A stretch of 64,000 nt of DNA, taken from Pilibacter termitis (GTDB lineage: Bacteria; Bacillota; Bacilli; Lactobacillales; Streptococcaceae). Positions 18,245 through 27,840 of the stretch are shown here, in pieces (position 1 is the stretch's first letter; each line of letters opens with the position of its first letter). Where the stretch lies: assembly GCF_900167335.1 (NCBI RefSeq), contig NZ_FUXI01000017.1:1-64000 (forward strand). The letters run 5' to 3'. A program made the position numbers and the translations under genes. The notes below the pieces were generated by a model. That model searched no databases. It was given only the letters and a program-made list of their open reading frames with translations, and was not told where the DNA came from.

Positions 18245-18841
18245 TCAATCGTCAAATAATTGAATATCTTGAGCTTTTCGCTGTCGTTTTAACTCAAAGT
18301 ATTCTGTTCTACTTAGCTGATATTCAGTAAATTTACGAATGGTTTTTGTCAATTTATCGTGTTTTTTATAGGTAGATTTTCGCCTCATTCCACTTTTTTC
18401 CATGACAAATCCACTAGCAGTATTTTCTATATCAAACTCCGCTTTCACACTTACTAACTCTAATTCTTCAAAAGCAATCTCAAGCAGTTTACTCAATGCC
18501 TCTGTCGCAAACCCACGTCGCCAGTACACCTCATTTATCGTATAACCAACTTCTGCCACTCGTGCATGAATATCCCAATTCATAAAATCCATTACACCAA
18601 TCACTTTGCCTGTTTCTTTCAGCTCAAGAGCATACTTTCCAAGCGGTTCACGCATGGAGTTGGCGATGTATTGATAAGTGTTTTCAATTTCCGTTTCAAC
18701 AGGAAAAACAAATTTTGCCACGTGCGGATTACTTTCAAATTCAAAAATATCTTCTGCATCTTTCATCGTTTTCGGACGCATATACAAACGCTGTGTTTCA
18801 ATCACCACATTTTCTGCCAGTCCTCGCCAGATGTTCTTCAT
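18245..18841 (-). CDS. GNAT-family N-acetyltransferase (RimJ/RimL type)
   Basis: 198 residues. The first 145 form an acetyltransferase_3 domain: ETQRLYMRPKTMKDAEDIFEF, the acetyl-CoA-binding segment EVYWRRGFATEALSKLLEIAF, and NTASGFVMEKSGM. Such proteins acetylate ribosomal-protein N termini or small amines; the substrate is unknown. The basic C-terminal tail (RTEYFELKRQRKAQ) is extra. An AGGAGA site precedes the ATG, and a TATAAT box lies at about 18877-18882 on the minus strand. Confidence 0.88.
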   Translation of the reverse strand: MKNIWRGLAENVVIETQRLYMRPKTMKDAEDIFEFESNPHVAKFVFPVETEIENTYQYIANSMREPLGKYALELKETGKVIGVMDFMNWDIHARVAEVGYTINEVYWRRGFATEALSKLLEIAFEELELVSVKAEFDIENTASGFVMEKSGMRRKSTYKKHDKLTKTIRKFTEYQLSRTEYFELKRQRKAQDIQLFDD

Positions 18842-18902
18842 ATGATTCTCCTGAAAAGATTTATTTATCTTTTATTATAACAAATTTTGAGACCGTCGAG
18901 GT

Positions 18903-18930
18903 AAAAAAGCCAACTTTCAATTGAAAGCTG
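18903..18930 (-). terminator. Intrinsic terminator of the SprT-like gene
   Basis: On the minus strand CAGCTTTC and GAAAGTTG form a stem around AATT, followed by a run of six T. Confidence 0.7.
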
Positions 18931-18940
18931 ACTAATTTTA

Positions 18941-19375
18941 CTACATCTTTACAATTCCTCCGCCGCATTTCCCACAAGCATATTTTTTCGTATTCATTTT
19001 TCGTTGACGAAAGAAAAGTTGTCCGCATTTTTTACATTGGTAGGTGAGACGTTTTTTCTCCTCTATTGGCGGGGTAAATCGAAGTCCGCCGACTTGTTTT
19101 AATAACTGTTTAAAAGTGGAATCTTTATGCTGAAATCCCTGCCCTTGCAGGTGCAAATGGTAATGACAAAGTTCATGTTTGATGATTTTGGAAAAAATTT
19201 CTTCTCCATGTACCTCTAGCACTTTTGGATTGAAATCTAAATCGTGCGTTTTCAAGTCATATCTACCACCAGTTGTTTTCAAGCGGTTGTTCCATTTTGC
19301 TTTGTGGAAAAATGGTCGTTGAAAACTTTCAAAACTTATTTTTTCAACGAAAGATTGCAATTCTTCTTCGGTCAT
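18941..19375 (-). CDS. SprT-like zinc metallopeptidase-fold protein
   Basis: 144 residues. HELCHYHLH gives the HExxH zinc site, and the C-terminal part has four cysteines in two CxxC pairs (CKKC and CGKC), forming a zinc ribbon. This is the SprT-like/YdcK family. Its substrate in bacteria is not established, while eukaryotic relatives (Spartan) cut DNA-crosslinked proteins. The ATG overlaps the tex stop (ATGA). The tex-sprT pairing equals ydcI-ydcK in Bacillus. Confidence 0.9.
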   Translation of the reverse strand: MTEEELQSFVEKISFESFQRPFFHKAKWNNRLKTTGGRYDLKTHDLDFNPKVLEVHGEEIFSKIIKHELCHYHLHLQGQGFQHKDSTFKQLLKQVGGLRFTPPIEEKKRLTYQCKKCGQLFFRQRKMNTKKYACGKCGGGIVKM

Positions 19376-21534
19376 TTTTTCTCAATCATTCGCAAACTAA
19401 TGCGTCCTTTGTTGGTATCAATGGCATCCACCCACACGTCCACCACATCTCCCACTGCTGCCACATCACTTGGATGTTTGAGATATTTTTCACTAATTTT
19501 CGACAAATGCACTAAACCGTCTTGTTTGACACCAATGTCAACAAACGCACCAAAATCGACAACATTTCGGACAGTTCCTTTGAGTTTCATACCAACAGTC
19601 AAGTCCTCCATGGAAAGTACATCACTTCGTAAAATTGGTTTTGGCATTTCTTCACGCATATCACGGTTTGGATTTTGCAATGCCTCAACAATATCAGAAA
19701 GTGTTGGCACTCCTGCATTCAGCTCCTCAGATAACCGTGCGATATTGGCGTTTTTCAGCTTTTCTTTCGATTCTTTCTCACGCAATTTTTTCACATCAAT
19801 CGAAAGCGTTGATAAAACTTCTTTTGTCAGTGCGTAACTTTCCGGGTGAATACTTGTTTCATCTAAAATATTTTTCGCCTGAGGAATACGCAAAAAACCA
19901 ATGGCTTGCTCATATGATTTTGCACCAAGACGAGAGACTTTCTTGATTTGTGTTCGTGTGGTAAATTGCCCGATTTCCTCACGATAGGTTACTAAATTAT
20001 GAGCCGTTGTTTTATTTAACCCAGAAATATGCACCAAAAGCTCTGCACTTGCAGTATTTACATCCACTCCTACTTTGTTTACTGCCGTCTCTATCACGAA
20101 ATCCAATTCTTCGCCCAAACGCTTTTGTGAAACATCATGCTGATATTGCCCGACTCCTACTGCTTTCGGTTCAATTTTGACAAGTTCCGCAAGTGGATCT
20201 TGAAGTCGTCTAGCAATAGAAATTGCCGAACGTTTTTCAACCGTTAACTCTGGAAATTCATTTCTTGCAATTTCACTCGCTGAATACACACTTGCTCCAG
20301 CCTCGTTGACGATTGTGTAAAAAACTTCACGTTTAATTTTTTTCAACGCATTCGCCACAAATTGCTCACTTTCACGACTGGCAGTGCCGTTTCCTATGGC
20401 AATCATCTCAACTTGATATTGCTCGATTAGCTCTATCAATCGTTTTTCACTCTGCTTGATTTTTTCTGTATTTGCAGGTTTGACAGGATAAATCACGTCC
20501 GTTGTCAACATTTTCCCTGTCGGGTCAATAATCGCCAATTTCGCCCCTGTTCGATAGGCAGGGTCAAATCCTAAAATAACCTTGTTTTTTAGAGGAGATT
20601 GAAGTAACAAGTTTTTTAAGTTTTCGCCAAAAACAGCAATTGCCGCCTCATCAGCTCTTGCGGTCAATTCATTTCGCAATTCTCGCTCAATGCTTGGAGC
20701 AATAAAACGTTTGTACGCATCACGAATCGAAAATTCTATCAACTCACGCACTGCACTCTCGCGTTTTAAAAATTCTCTTTCATAACGATCGAAAATTTTC
20801 TCCTCATCAAGTGCAATTTTTACTGTCAAAATCCCTTCTTTTTCCCCACGATTCAAGGCTAAAATACGGTGATTTTGAATACGAGCGACACTTTCCGAAA
20901 AATCATAGTACATTTCAAACACGCTTTTTTCGTCTTTTTCGGCAGATTTGACTGTTGAGGTTACCATTCCGTTTTTCTGAGTAAAATCACGTGTCCATTT
21001 TCTTAATTTTGCATTGTCACTCATTTCTTCAGCTAAAATTTCATGAGCCCCAGCTAAAGCATCCTCAATCGTTTGAATCCCTTTTTCTTCGTTCAAATAA
21101 TCGGAAACATCTTTTTCTTTATTCCATTCTTTTGGCAAACTCAAAATTAATTTCGCCAAACCTTCTAGCCCCGCCTCTTTGGCAATGGTTGCTTTCGTTC
21201 TTCTTTTTTGCTTAAATGGTCGATATAAATCCTCCACTATTTGCAATTTTTCTGCGGAAAGAATTTCTTTTTTTAATTCACTTGTTAACTTCCCTTGTTC
21301 TTCAATTGCTGATAAAACAGCTTGTTTTCTCTTTTCTAATGTTTCAAGCTGACCATAACTTTCCCAAATATCGTGAATTTCAACCTCATCTAATGCTCCT
21401 GTGACCTCTTTTCGATACCTTGCAATAAATGGCACCGTATCCCCTTGCATGAGCATTTCAAGAGTTTTTTCTACCTGTCCTTTTTTTAGCGTTGAAAATT
21501 TTTTCATCAAAAGGTTAAGAATTGTTTCATTCAT
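19372..21534 (-). CDS. tex: Tex-family RNA-binding transcription accessory protein
   Basis: About 720 residues. The domains in order are an N-terminal Tex region with HTH and helical bundle, a YqgF-like RNase H fold near residues 330-450 (VILGFDPAYRTGAKLAIID), helix-hairpin-helix repeats near 490-560 (VDVNTASAELLVHISGLN), and a C-terminal S1 domain (GMKLKGTVRNVVDFGAFVDI). Tex binds nucleic acid and affects transcription and stress survival. The start is placed at ATG 21534, after GGAGGCGG; the upstream ATG at 21552 overlaps that site. Confidence 0.96.
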   Translation of the reverse strand: MNETILNLLMKKFSTLKKGQVEKTLEMLMQGDTVPFIARYRKEVTGALDEVEIHDIWESYGQLETLEKRKQAVLSAIEEQGKLTSELKKEILSAEKLQIVEDLYRPFKQKRRTKATIAKEAGLEGLAKLILSLPKEWNKEKDVSDYLNEEKGIQTIEDALAGAHEILAEEMSDNAKLRKWTRDFTQKNGMVTSTVKSAEKDEKSVFEMYYDFSESVARIQNHRILALNRGEKEGILTVKIALDEEKIFDRYEREFLKRESAVRELIEFSIRDAYKRFIAPSIERELRNELTARADEAAIAVFGENLKNLLLQSPLKNKVILGFDPAYRTGAKLAIIDPTGKMLTTDVIYPVKPANTEKIKQSEKRLIELIEQYQVEMIAIGNGTASRESEQFVANALKKIKREVFYTIVNEAGASVYSASEIARNEFPELTVEKRSAISIARRLQDPLAELVKIEPKAVGVGQYQHDVSQKRLGEELDFVIETAVNKVGVDVNTASAELLVHISGLNKTTAHNLVTYREEIGQFTTRTQIKKVSRLGAKSYEQAIGFLRIPQAKNILDETSIHPESYALTKEVLSTLSIDVKKLREKESKEKLKNANIARLSEELNAGVPTLSDIVEALQNPNRDMREEMPKPILRSDVLSMEDLTVGMKLKGTVRNVVDFGAFVDIGVKQDGLVHLSKISEKYLKHPSDVAAVGDVVDVWVDAIDTNKGRISLRMIEKK

Positions 21535-21640
21535 TTTAAAAACCGCCTCCATTCTTATCTATTTTATCACATCTAGGAGCGTTTTTGTGCTAAACTAAGA
21601 GAAAGAACTTTTAAAAAAATTTACAAAGCGAGGGAACACC

Positions 21641-21823
21641 ATGGGACTAAAATTTACAAAAGTAGATGACTGGGATAAAATGTTTGAAAAATTTGCCGTT
21701 GACCCTGACAAAGTCGAACGCAACGGTGTAAAAGCGGACGTTGTCCAAGAAGACGAAGAAAAACGAAAAAATCATCTTGGCATAAAAGAAGAAACACATG
21801 AGGAAAAAAAGATTATCAAATAA
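21641..21823 (+). CDS. Small acidic SPJ_0845-like protein
   Basis: 60 residues, charged and with no membrane segment. The N-terminal FTKVDDWDKMFEKFAVDPDK and the lysine/glutamate-rich tail resemble the SPJ_0845 family of short conserved proteins in streptococci and enterococci. Function unknown. A GAGGGA site precedes the ATG. It is divergent from tex. Assignment to the family is from memory of its sequence pattern. Confidence 0.6.
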   Translation: MGLKFTKVDDWDKMFEKFAVDPDKVERNGVKADVVQEDEEKRKNHLGIKEETHEEKKIIK

Positions 21824-21902
21824 ATTTAGCGAAGTTTGTAAACGGGAGGTAGGGTGAACTGTTCGCCAAACCTCCTACTTTTTCATACAGAGGTGTAAAA
21901 AA

Positions 21903-22805
21903 TTGATTAAAGGAATTTTTCCAGATTCCGTTCTTCAAATGGGAACGATTTTTCTTTCGATTATTATTGAGGCTTTGCCATTCGTATTGCTTGGTTGTCT
22001 TGTTTCAGGTGGCTTGCAAGTATTTTTAACTGCTGAGCGTGTAAAGAAACTTCTTCCAAAAAATAAATTTCTCTCTATTCTTACTGGCTGTATATTGGGC
22101 TTTTTCTTTCCAAGTTGTGAATGTGGAATTGTGCCGATTGTCAATCGTTTTGTTGAGAAAAAAGTGCCAGAATATACTGCATTTGCCTTTATGCTGACCG
22201 CACCAATTGTTAATCCAGTCGTTATTTTCTCGACCTATATTGCCTTTGGAAATACTTATCGTTTTGCGTTGTTGCGTGTGATTGGTTCATTTTTAGTAGC
22301 CATTGCAATTGGTAGCTGGATTGCTTACTTTTACAAAGGAAGTATCCGAAAAATTGCTACACATCAGCATATTCACGAACATCAGCACGAGGATTTTCAC
22401 AATCTTTCGTTTTTCAAACGAGTGTGGCAAGTATTGGAACACGCAATCGAAGAATTTTTTGACACAGGTCGCTATTTGATTTTCGGCAGTTTAGCAGCAA
22501 GTGTTATGCAGACATATTTACCTACAAAAATCATTTATACGTTAGGAAGTAATAAACTATTGGCAATTCCGTTGTTACTTTTTCTTGCATTTGTGCTAAG
22601 TCTATGTAGCGAGGCGGACGCATTTATCGGCTCAAGTTTGGTTTCACTATTCGGAACGGCTCCGATTGTTGCCTTTTTGGTTTTTGGTCCAATGGTTGAT
22701 ATTAAAAATATTTTGATGATGAAACGCTACTTTCAGCCAAAATTTATTCTGCAAATGATGTTAGGAATCTTTTTCATTACGTTTATCTATGCGTTGTGTT
22801 TGTAG
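21903..22805 (+). CDS. UPF0718/DUF318 family permease (YcgR type)
   Basis: 300 residues with about eight membrane segments. FFFPSCECGIVPIVNRFV in the second block, with its paired cysteines, and SLCSEADAFIGSSLV in the C-terminal half are family signatures. A histidine-rich cytoplasmic loop (HQHIHEHQHEDFH, near residues 155-168) suggests metal contact. TTG at 21903 is the start, with AGAGGTG upstream. It is followed 15 bases later by its usual partner. The transported substrate is unknown. Confidence 0.88.
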   Translation: MIKGIFPDSVLQMGTIFLSIIIEALPFVLLGCLVSGGLQVFLTAERVKKLLPKNKFLSILTGCILGFFFPSCECGIVPIVNRFVEKKVPEYTAFAFMLTAPIVNPVVIFSTYIAFGNTYRFALLRVIGSFLVAIAIGSWIAYFYKGSIRKIATHQHIHEHQHEDFHNLSFFKRVWQVLEHAIEEFFDTGRYLIFGSLAASVMQTYLPTKIIYTLGSNKLLAIPLLLFLAFVLSLCSEADAFIGSSLVSLFGTAPIVAFLVFGPMVDIKNILMMKRYFQPKFILQMMLGIFFITFIYALCL

Positions 22806-22820
22806 GAAGGAGAAATATGT

Positions 22821-23636
22821 ATGCTACGTTTTTTAATTTTATCTGGCTATTTTGAGTTGATGATGTACTTACAAGTATCTGGAAAACTAGACCAATATAT
22901 CAACGCACATTATCGCTATTTGGCTTATTTATCAATGATTCTTTCCTTTCTTCTCGCTGTCGTGCAACTCATTCTTTGGGTAAAAGGGGAAAAAGGAAAA
23001 ACTCATTCACACTTGACAACGGTCAGCTCAAAAATCTCAGCCTATATTTTGCTTGCAATTCCGTTATTTGTCGGCTTATGCTTTCCGACAGTATCGTTAA
23101 ATGCCTCAATCGTCGATACCAAGGGCTTTCATTTCCCCGTCTCTGAGGAATCAACGGGGGATAGTCAAGTGAAAACACAATATTTACGTCCTGATACATC
23201 TATTTATTTCAACAAAGGCGACTATGCCGATATGATGAATATGGTCAAAAAGAAATATATTGAGCATGATACTATTAAAATTACCGACGAAAATTATTTG
23301 GAAGTAATGGAGATGATTTATGATTTTCCTAGTGAATTTATCGGAAAAAAAGTGGAATATACAGGATTTTACTATGCCGATCCTGAAAAAACAAAAAATC
23401 TAGGTTTCTTATTCCGTTTCGGCATTATTCATTGTGTTGCTGATAGTGGAGTGTTCGGTTTGCTAAACATTTTCCCAGAGGACTTTTCTGCTGAAAAAAA
23501 CGATTGGGTGCAAGTAAAAGGGACAATTGAAATGCAATTTTACAAACCGTTCAATCGAAACTTGCCTGCTGTAAAAGTGGAAGTGGCGAAAAAAGTAAAT
23601 CCTCCTCAAAATCAATATGTTTATAGGAGTTTTTAG
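22821..23636 (+). CDS. TIGR03943-family putative permease subunit (YcgQ type)
   Basis: 271 residues. Two to three N-terminal membrane helices (LRFLILSGYFELMMYLQVSG onward) are followed by a soluble domain from about residue 110 with CVADSGVFGLLN and a strand-rich end. This is the regular partner of UPF0718 permeases (YcgR/YcgQ in Bacillus). An AAGGAGAAATATGT site precedes the ATG. Both genes are plus-strand between tex and the dga genes. Role unknown; some homologues sit in zinc-responsive loci. Confidence 0.85.
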   Translation: MLRFLILSGYFELMMYLQVSGKLDQYINAHYRYLAYLSMILSFLLAVVQLILWVKGEKGKTHSHLTTVSSKISAYILLAIPLFVGLCFPTVSLNASIVDTKGFHFPVSEESTGDSQVKTQYLRPDTSIYFNKGDYADMMNMVKKKYIEHDTIKITDENYLEVMEMIYDFPSEFIGKKVEYTGFYYADPEKTKNLGFLFRFGIIHCVADSGVFGLLNIFPEDFSAEKNDWVQVKGTIEMQFYKPFNRNLPAVKVEVAKKVNPPQNQYVYRSF

Positions 23637-23649
23637 AAACTCTCAAAAG

Positions 23650-23686
23650 AAAAACGTTGCACTGAATTTACAATGCAACGTTTTTT
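23650..23686. terminator. Bidirectional terminator
   Basis: AAAACGTTGCA and TGCAACGTTTTTT form a strong hairpin between the convergent YcgQ-type and dgaF genes, with A-run and T-run on its two sides. Confidence 0.85.
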
Positions 23687-23693
23687 CTAATTC

Positions 23694-24437
23694 TTATTTA
23701 TTCAAAGTTTTTCTCATCATAGCGATTAAAGTTTTCACATCTTCTACTTTTGTATCGCCTGACTCTTTGTCGATAATTGAGCTATATACGTGAGGAATAA
23801 TTTTCTTCACGCCAGCATCTACTGCGATTTGTACGATTTCTTCAAAGTTTTCAAGGTCAATTCCACCAGTTGGCTCAAGGTAGAAATCATTTTCCGCACA
23901 GGCTTTAGCTACTGCTTTGTATTCTTCAATATGCTCTAAACCTTTCATGTTGAAGAATTTGATTGAACTTCCGCCCATATCTTTCAAAAGAGCAATTGCT
24001 GTTTCGATTGGCACAATTCCTTTTGGTGCTTGTGAAGAAAGAGGTCCTGTTGCAAGATTCACCATTCCTACTTCACCAGTTGGTGAAACAAGACCGTTAA
24101 TAACAGAATCATTTTGTCCTAAAGCCTCACGAGATGCACCTACTCCAGTAAATACTTGGTTCACGTGTTGAGGTTGTAAAACTTTTGCCAAACGTGTTAC
24201 CATTGCAGATTGGTTTGGATCTCCTGCACCAAGTCCAACAGAAAGTGCGTTATCAGTCGCCTCAATGTAGCGTTTCATGTCTTCGATTGCTGCTTCGTCT
24301 GTATCATAATTTTTTGAAAGCACACCTAGCACAACATATCCTTCTGCTGCTTCGTACAATTCTTTTGCGTTTTCAACTGAGTTTGCCAATACGTTTAGGC
24401 ATAGACGATCTTCTAAATAATTTGGTGTTTTTTGCAT
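23694..24437 (-). CDS. dgaF: DgaF-type 2-dehydro-3-deoxy-phosphogluconate aldolase
   Basis: 247 residues of the EF_0839/DgaF family, a class I aldolase that splits 2-keto-3-deoxygluconate-6-phosphate to pyruvate and glyceraldehyde-3-phosphate. Recognisable segments are GLGAGDPNQSAMV, GVGASREALG, SSIKFFNMKGLEH (the lysine is the likely Schiff base) and LEPTGGIDLENF. It is the last gene of the PTS unit and follows dgaE after about 35 bases. An AAGGAAGGA site precedes the ATG. DgaE and DgaF were characterised in Salmonella D-glucosaminate use; the substrate here could differ. Confidence 0.85.
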   Translation of the reverse strand: MQKTPNYLEDRLCLNVLANSVENAKELYEAAEGYVVLGVLSKNYDTDEAAIEDMKRYIEATDNALSVGLGAGDPNQSAMVTRLAKVLQPQHVNQVFTGVGASREALGQNDSVINGLVSPTGEVGMVNLATGPLSSQAPKGIVPIETAIALLKDMGGSSIKFFNMKGLEHIEEYKAVAKACAENDFYLEPTGGIDLENFEEIVQIAVDAGVKKIIPHVYSSIIDKESGDTKVEDVKTLIAMMRKTLNK

Positions 24438-24471
24438 GATAAAATTCCTTCCTTTTTTGACGATTTTTATT

Positions 24472-25569
24472 TTAAGCTGGCATTATTTGCGATAGCTTTT
24501 CTACGATTTCATTCATTTCATTTTCATCAACCGCTCGAATATCAAATTCAATAATTCCATTGTTTGCTTGATATTCTCTTGTATAAACAGCTAAATCTCC
24601 CAATTTTAACTGAGCGATTACCTCTTTTGCCGAAATATTTTCGGCTACTACTTTGACACTTGCACGGAAAATATCTCGTCCTGCAGCATCTTGTACCATT
24701 TTCACCTCTAAGCCGTTGATTTCGTTTAACGCAGCGATAAATGGTGTAAGGCGAGCAATCATAGATTCTTTTGACTCACTTCCGTTTGCCAAATACTCCT
24801 CAAGAGCGGTAACAAGCCCAATGATATTGTCTTTTCCGATTTTCATTGCTCGACCGATTCCCTTGTTTTGAAGTTGAATCCAAGGAATATATGGATTGCG
24901 ACCGATAATCAACGCAGAGCTTGGTGCCTCAATTGCTTTTGCACCGCTATAAATGACAAGGTCAGCACCTTGATTGTAGTATTTATACAAATCTTCTTCT
25001 GCTGCCGCATCAACAATCAGCGGTAAGTCATGTTTTTTCGCAACTTCGCTCATTTCTGCAATGCTTAGCATACTTTTTTGAACGGTGTGGTGGCTTTTAA
25101 TGTAAAGTAGAGCAGCTGTGTTTTCAGTGATTTCCATTTCTACTTGCTCTGGTGTACATTCATTTGCCCAGCCAGCCTCAACGAGCTGTCCGCCACCAAG
25201 AGAAGTCATCACTTCCACTCCTGTACCGTAATTGACGTTATGTCCTTTCGGCATAATGATTTCACGTTTGGTAATGCGTGAAGTATTGGAGTGTGTCACG
25301 TGGTACAAATCCCCTTGACCGATGATAGCCGCAGTAGACAGAGCAATCGCAGCACTTGCACTAGAGACGATTGTTGCATTTTCAACGTCTAGCATTTTTG
25401 CTACATACTCACCACTTTTGACGGTCAAATCTGCCATTTCAAAAAATGTTTGTCCTGCTGCTTTTTGCGATTCAGCAACCGCATCACTTACTTTTGAAAC
25501 ACCTAAAATCGTCATTTTTCCACTTGCATTAATCACTCTTTTTAAACCAAATTTTTCGTGAATATTCAT
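24472..25569 (-). CDS. dgaE: DgaE-type PLP-dependent amino-sugar-acid-phosphate ammonia-lyase (SelA fold)
   Basis: 365 residues in the SelA-like aminotransferase fold I group. VIYSGAKAIEAPSSAL carries the lysine that would bind pyridoxal phosphate. Other typical segments are INASGKMTILGVSKVSDAV, NATIVSSASAAIALSTAA and PLIVDAAAEEDL with the cofactor-contacting aspartate. Salmonella DgaE converts D-glucosaminate-6-phosphate to 2-keto-3-deoxygluconate-6-phosphate and ammonia, feeding DgaF, the next gene. The AAGGAG site and ATG are clear. It is cotranscribed with the amidohydrolase upstream. Confidence 0.85.
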   Translation of the reverse strand: MNIHEKFGLKRVINASGKMTILGVSKVSDAVAESQKAAGQTFFEMADLTVKSGEYVAKMLDVENATIVSSASAAIALSTAAIIGQGDLYHVTHSNTSRITKREIIMPKGHNVNYGTGVEVMTSLGGGQLVEAGWANECTPEQVEMEITENTAALLYIKSHHTVQKSMLSIAEMSEVAKKHDLPLIVDAAAEEDLYKYYNQGADLVIYSGAKAIEAPSSALIIGRNPYIPWIQLQNKGIGRAMKIGKDNIIGLVTALEEYLANGSESKESMIARLTPFIAALNEINGLEVKMVQDAAGRDIFRASVKVVAENISAKEVIAQLKLGDLAVYTREYQANNGIIEFDIRAVDENEMNEIVEKLSQIMPA

Positions 25570-25630
25570 GTGTTTCTCCTTTGTTCTAATTGCATAGTGC
25601 GAAGCTAGGCAATTGCTGCCCCTCTCGCTT

Positions 25631-26728
25631 TTAAATATTATAAACTTTTCCAGCGATAATTGCTGTTTTTGGTATGATTTTTTGATTTACTTCTTTTGTT
25701 GCACCATTTGAGTCACGTAATTCTTTTGCCTCGTTTGCTACTTCAAAAAGTGTGAAATCTGCATCAAAACCTTCTTTTACTTCACCTTTCGTGGTGAAAC
25801 CTAGGGCTTTTGCAGGTGCTTTCGTGACACGAGTCACGACTTCTTCTAGCGAATAGCCAACGAACATCAATTTTTCCATGGTCGTTGCCATATTATAAAC
25901 AGGACCATATTCACGATTACGAGAGTAAATATCTGTACTAATCGTATCTGCTAAAATATCTTCTTCTTTCGCACGGAGAGCCACTTCAAAATTAAAACTA
26001 TCTGTTCCATGACCAATGTCGAAATGTACACCGTTATGATAAGCAGTTTTTGCAAATTCTTTAATTTTTCCGTTCGTATCTAAAATGCCATTGTCCTTAC
26101 CATTAAAACAATGCGTTACAATATCGCCTTTTTCTAAGTAAGTAAACAATTCATCAAGAGCAACAGGAGCCGTTCCAATATGCACCATTAAAGGCAAGTT
26201 TACCTTTTTTTGCAACTCTTTTGCCATAACTAGAGGCTTCACGCCGTTTTCACCGATAACACTCTTACTCATGCGAGCTTTTATCCCGATAATAAATTCA
26301 GGTAGTTCGTTGATACGTTCGATGTTTTTCGTCTCATTTACTCTACTCAAATCTGAAAGTTCATCTTGTGTCACAATACCATTTTTAGAAATATTCAAGA
26401 GTGCATACACATTTGTTTTTGCGTTTTTGGCAATTTCGTAAAAATCTCGAATGTTATTTTCTCCAGTTGAACCAGCGTCAACAATCGTTGTCACACCATT
26501 TTCCACACCAACTTTGTCTGGATAGTCATAGTACAAATCCATTTTTTCAAAGCAATGCACGTGTGCATCAATCCAACCTGCTGAAAGAAAAAGTCCGTTT
26601 GCATCAAAAATTTCTCGTGCCTCATCATGAATTTCTTGAGCTACTTTTTCAATTTTTCCATTTGTAACTGCGACTGAAATCGGCTGGTTGTCAATAGTTG
26701 TCGCATTTTTAATTATTAAATCGTACAT
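25631..26728 (-). CDS. Amidohydrolase/deacetylase (EF_0837 family)
   Basis: About 365 residues in the amidohydrolase TIM-barrel superfamily. Metal ligands are visible: the HVH pair in SAGWIDAHVHCFEK, a likely carboxylated lysine in IGIKARMS, histidines in LPLMVHIG and IVTHCFNG, and the aspartate in DIGHGTDSF. Other family members in similar clusters are annotated as dihydroorotase-like or N-acyl hydrolases. ATG at 26728 is selected by AGGTGG upstream. Lying directly before dgaE, it may remove an N-acetyl group to expose the amine that DgaE eliminates. That step is inference. Confidence 0.85.
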   Translation of the reverse strand: MYDLIIKNATTIDNQPISVAVTNGKIEKVAQEIHDEAREIFDANGLFLSAGWIDAHVHCFEKMDLYYDYPDKVGVENGVTTIVDAGSTGENNIRDFYEIAKNAKTNVYALLNISKNGIVTQDELSDLSRVNETKNIERINELPEFIIGIKARMSKSVIGENGVKPLVMAKELQKKVNLPLMVHIGTAPVALDELFTYLEKGDIVTHCFNGKDNGILDTNGKIKEFAKTAYHNGVHFDIGHGTDSFNFEVALRAKEEDILADTISTDIYSRNREYGPVYNMATTMEKLMFVGYSLEEVVTRVTKAPAKALGFTTKGEVKEGFDADFTLFEVANEAKELRDSNGATKEVNQKIIPKTAIIAGKVYNI

Positions 26729-26754
26729 TTTTTGTTCCACCTACTTATATTTCT

Positions 26755-27840
26755 TTAATTCGCCTTGAACTTGAATTTACTCCAAGGTTTTATATAGTCT
26801 AAAAGAATGCGTTCTTCTTCTTTGATAGAACCAATTTTATTTTTTCTTGTGTCGTTATGAGCTTGCAAAACCAATTGTAATTCATTTTTGTATTTGCCAA
26901 ACGCATCATTTCCGACAACTACATCTCCACGTTGAAATGTGATTGTATTGTTATGTGCAGGATTGTCTTCCTTGTATTCTTTTCTCACTTGGGTTGAGCG
27001 AGCCATTACATCTGCAATGTCCCCTCGTCTAAAGTGCTGATTATCAAACGCAACACGTTTTTCTACTTCATTTACTTCCTCAAGCAACTCAAGTGAAAAT
27101 TCGATTTGATAACGATTAATTTTCCCAAGGGCAATCAATTCATCTTTATGTGCATAAGCATTACCAATAATCACATCATCAATTAAATTTGTCGCAAACA
27201 GATGTTTTGCCTGCACTTCAATTGGTAAATGCCTGTGCATTTCAAGTGTCGGCAAGCCGTCATTAATATCCCAAGGACCGCCTTTTGCTACTTGACTTGT
27301 CACAAAAGCAGCTGTACGAATCCCATGATTTTTAAATCGTTTTGAACAACGAGTGAAGAAATCAAGCGGTAAAGCCGTGTTTTCCTGCGGATAAAAATTG
27401 TGACAACCATAAATGAATGGCTTATTCGCTTGATAGGTCAAAATATTATCCAAGTAAGCAACATCATTGCTCATATTGAGTTCAATGATTAAGCCATAAG
27501 GGTTAAATGAAAGCATTGACTCCTTATTGCCGTCAAACCCAGCATCTAAACGCAATCCGTCCGCTCCTAATTCGTGAAAGAAACTCAAATCATCATAGGA
27601 AATGCCTAGCTCATCAAAAATATTCGGTGCAATATCAAGCATAACTTCATAATCTAAATCCTTTGCCACTCGAATAATTTTTGAAAATTTCTTCGCTACC
27701 ACTTCACGACCTTCAGTGACTTCGAGCATAGACATAAAAATCCGCTCAAAACCTTGCTTTTTCGCAAATGTGATATACTCAACATCTTCTTCAAATTTAC
27801 TTTTATCTGGGTAAAGAGAAACACCTAATCGTCTATACAT
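26755..27840 (-). CDS. DUF871 / GH170 family glycosidase (MupG-like)
   Basis: About 361 residues. LGVSLYPDKSKFEEDVEYIT begins the TIM-barrel and GADGLRLDAGFDGN, ELNMSNDVAYLDNI and YGCHNFYPQENTALPL are family hallmarks. The small C-terminal domain (from about 240) contains RRGDIADVMARSTQVRK. DUF871 includes Staphylococcus MupG, a 6-phospho-N-acetylmuramidase that splits PTS-imported MurNAc-6P disaccharide. ATG at 27840 follows GGGAG and overlaps the small membrane gene by eight bases. With a PTS EIIC upstream and sugar-acid enzymes downstream, it likely cleaves an imported phosphorylated disaccharide; the true substrate is unknown. Confidence 0.87.
   Translation of the reverse strand: MYRRLGVSLYPDKSKFEEDVEYITFAKKQGFERIFMSMLEVTEGREVVAKKFSKIIRVAKDLDYEVMLDIAPNIFDELGISYDDLSFFHELGADGLRLDAGFDGNKESMLSFNPYGLIIELNMSNDVAYLDNILTYQANKPFIYGCHNFYPQENTALPLDFFTRCSKRFKNHGIRTAAFVTSQVAKGGPWDINDGLPTLEMHRHLPIEVQAKHLFATNLIDDVIIGNAYAHKDELIALGKINRYQIEFSLELLEEVNEVEKRVAFDNQHFRRGDIADVMARSTQVRKEYKEDNPAHNNTITFQRGDVVVGNDAFGKYKNELQLVLQAHNDTRKNKIGSIKEEERILLDYIKPWSKFKFKAN

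Noticed and set aside
19244-19837. 197-residue plus-strand reading frame across the sprT-like/tex junction
   Set aside because: Both minus-strand genes carry clear domains here; the plus frame has no ribosome site and is serine/phenylalanine-rich, as expected of an antisense shadow.
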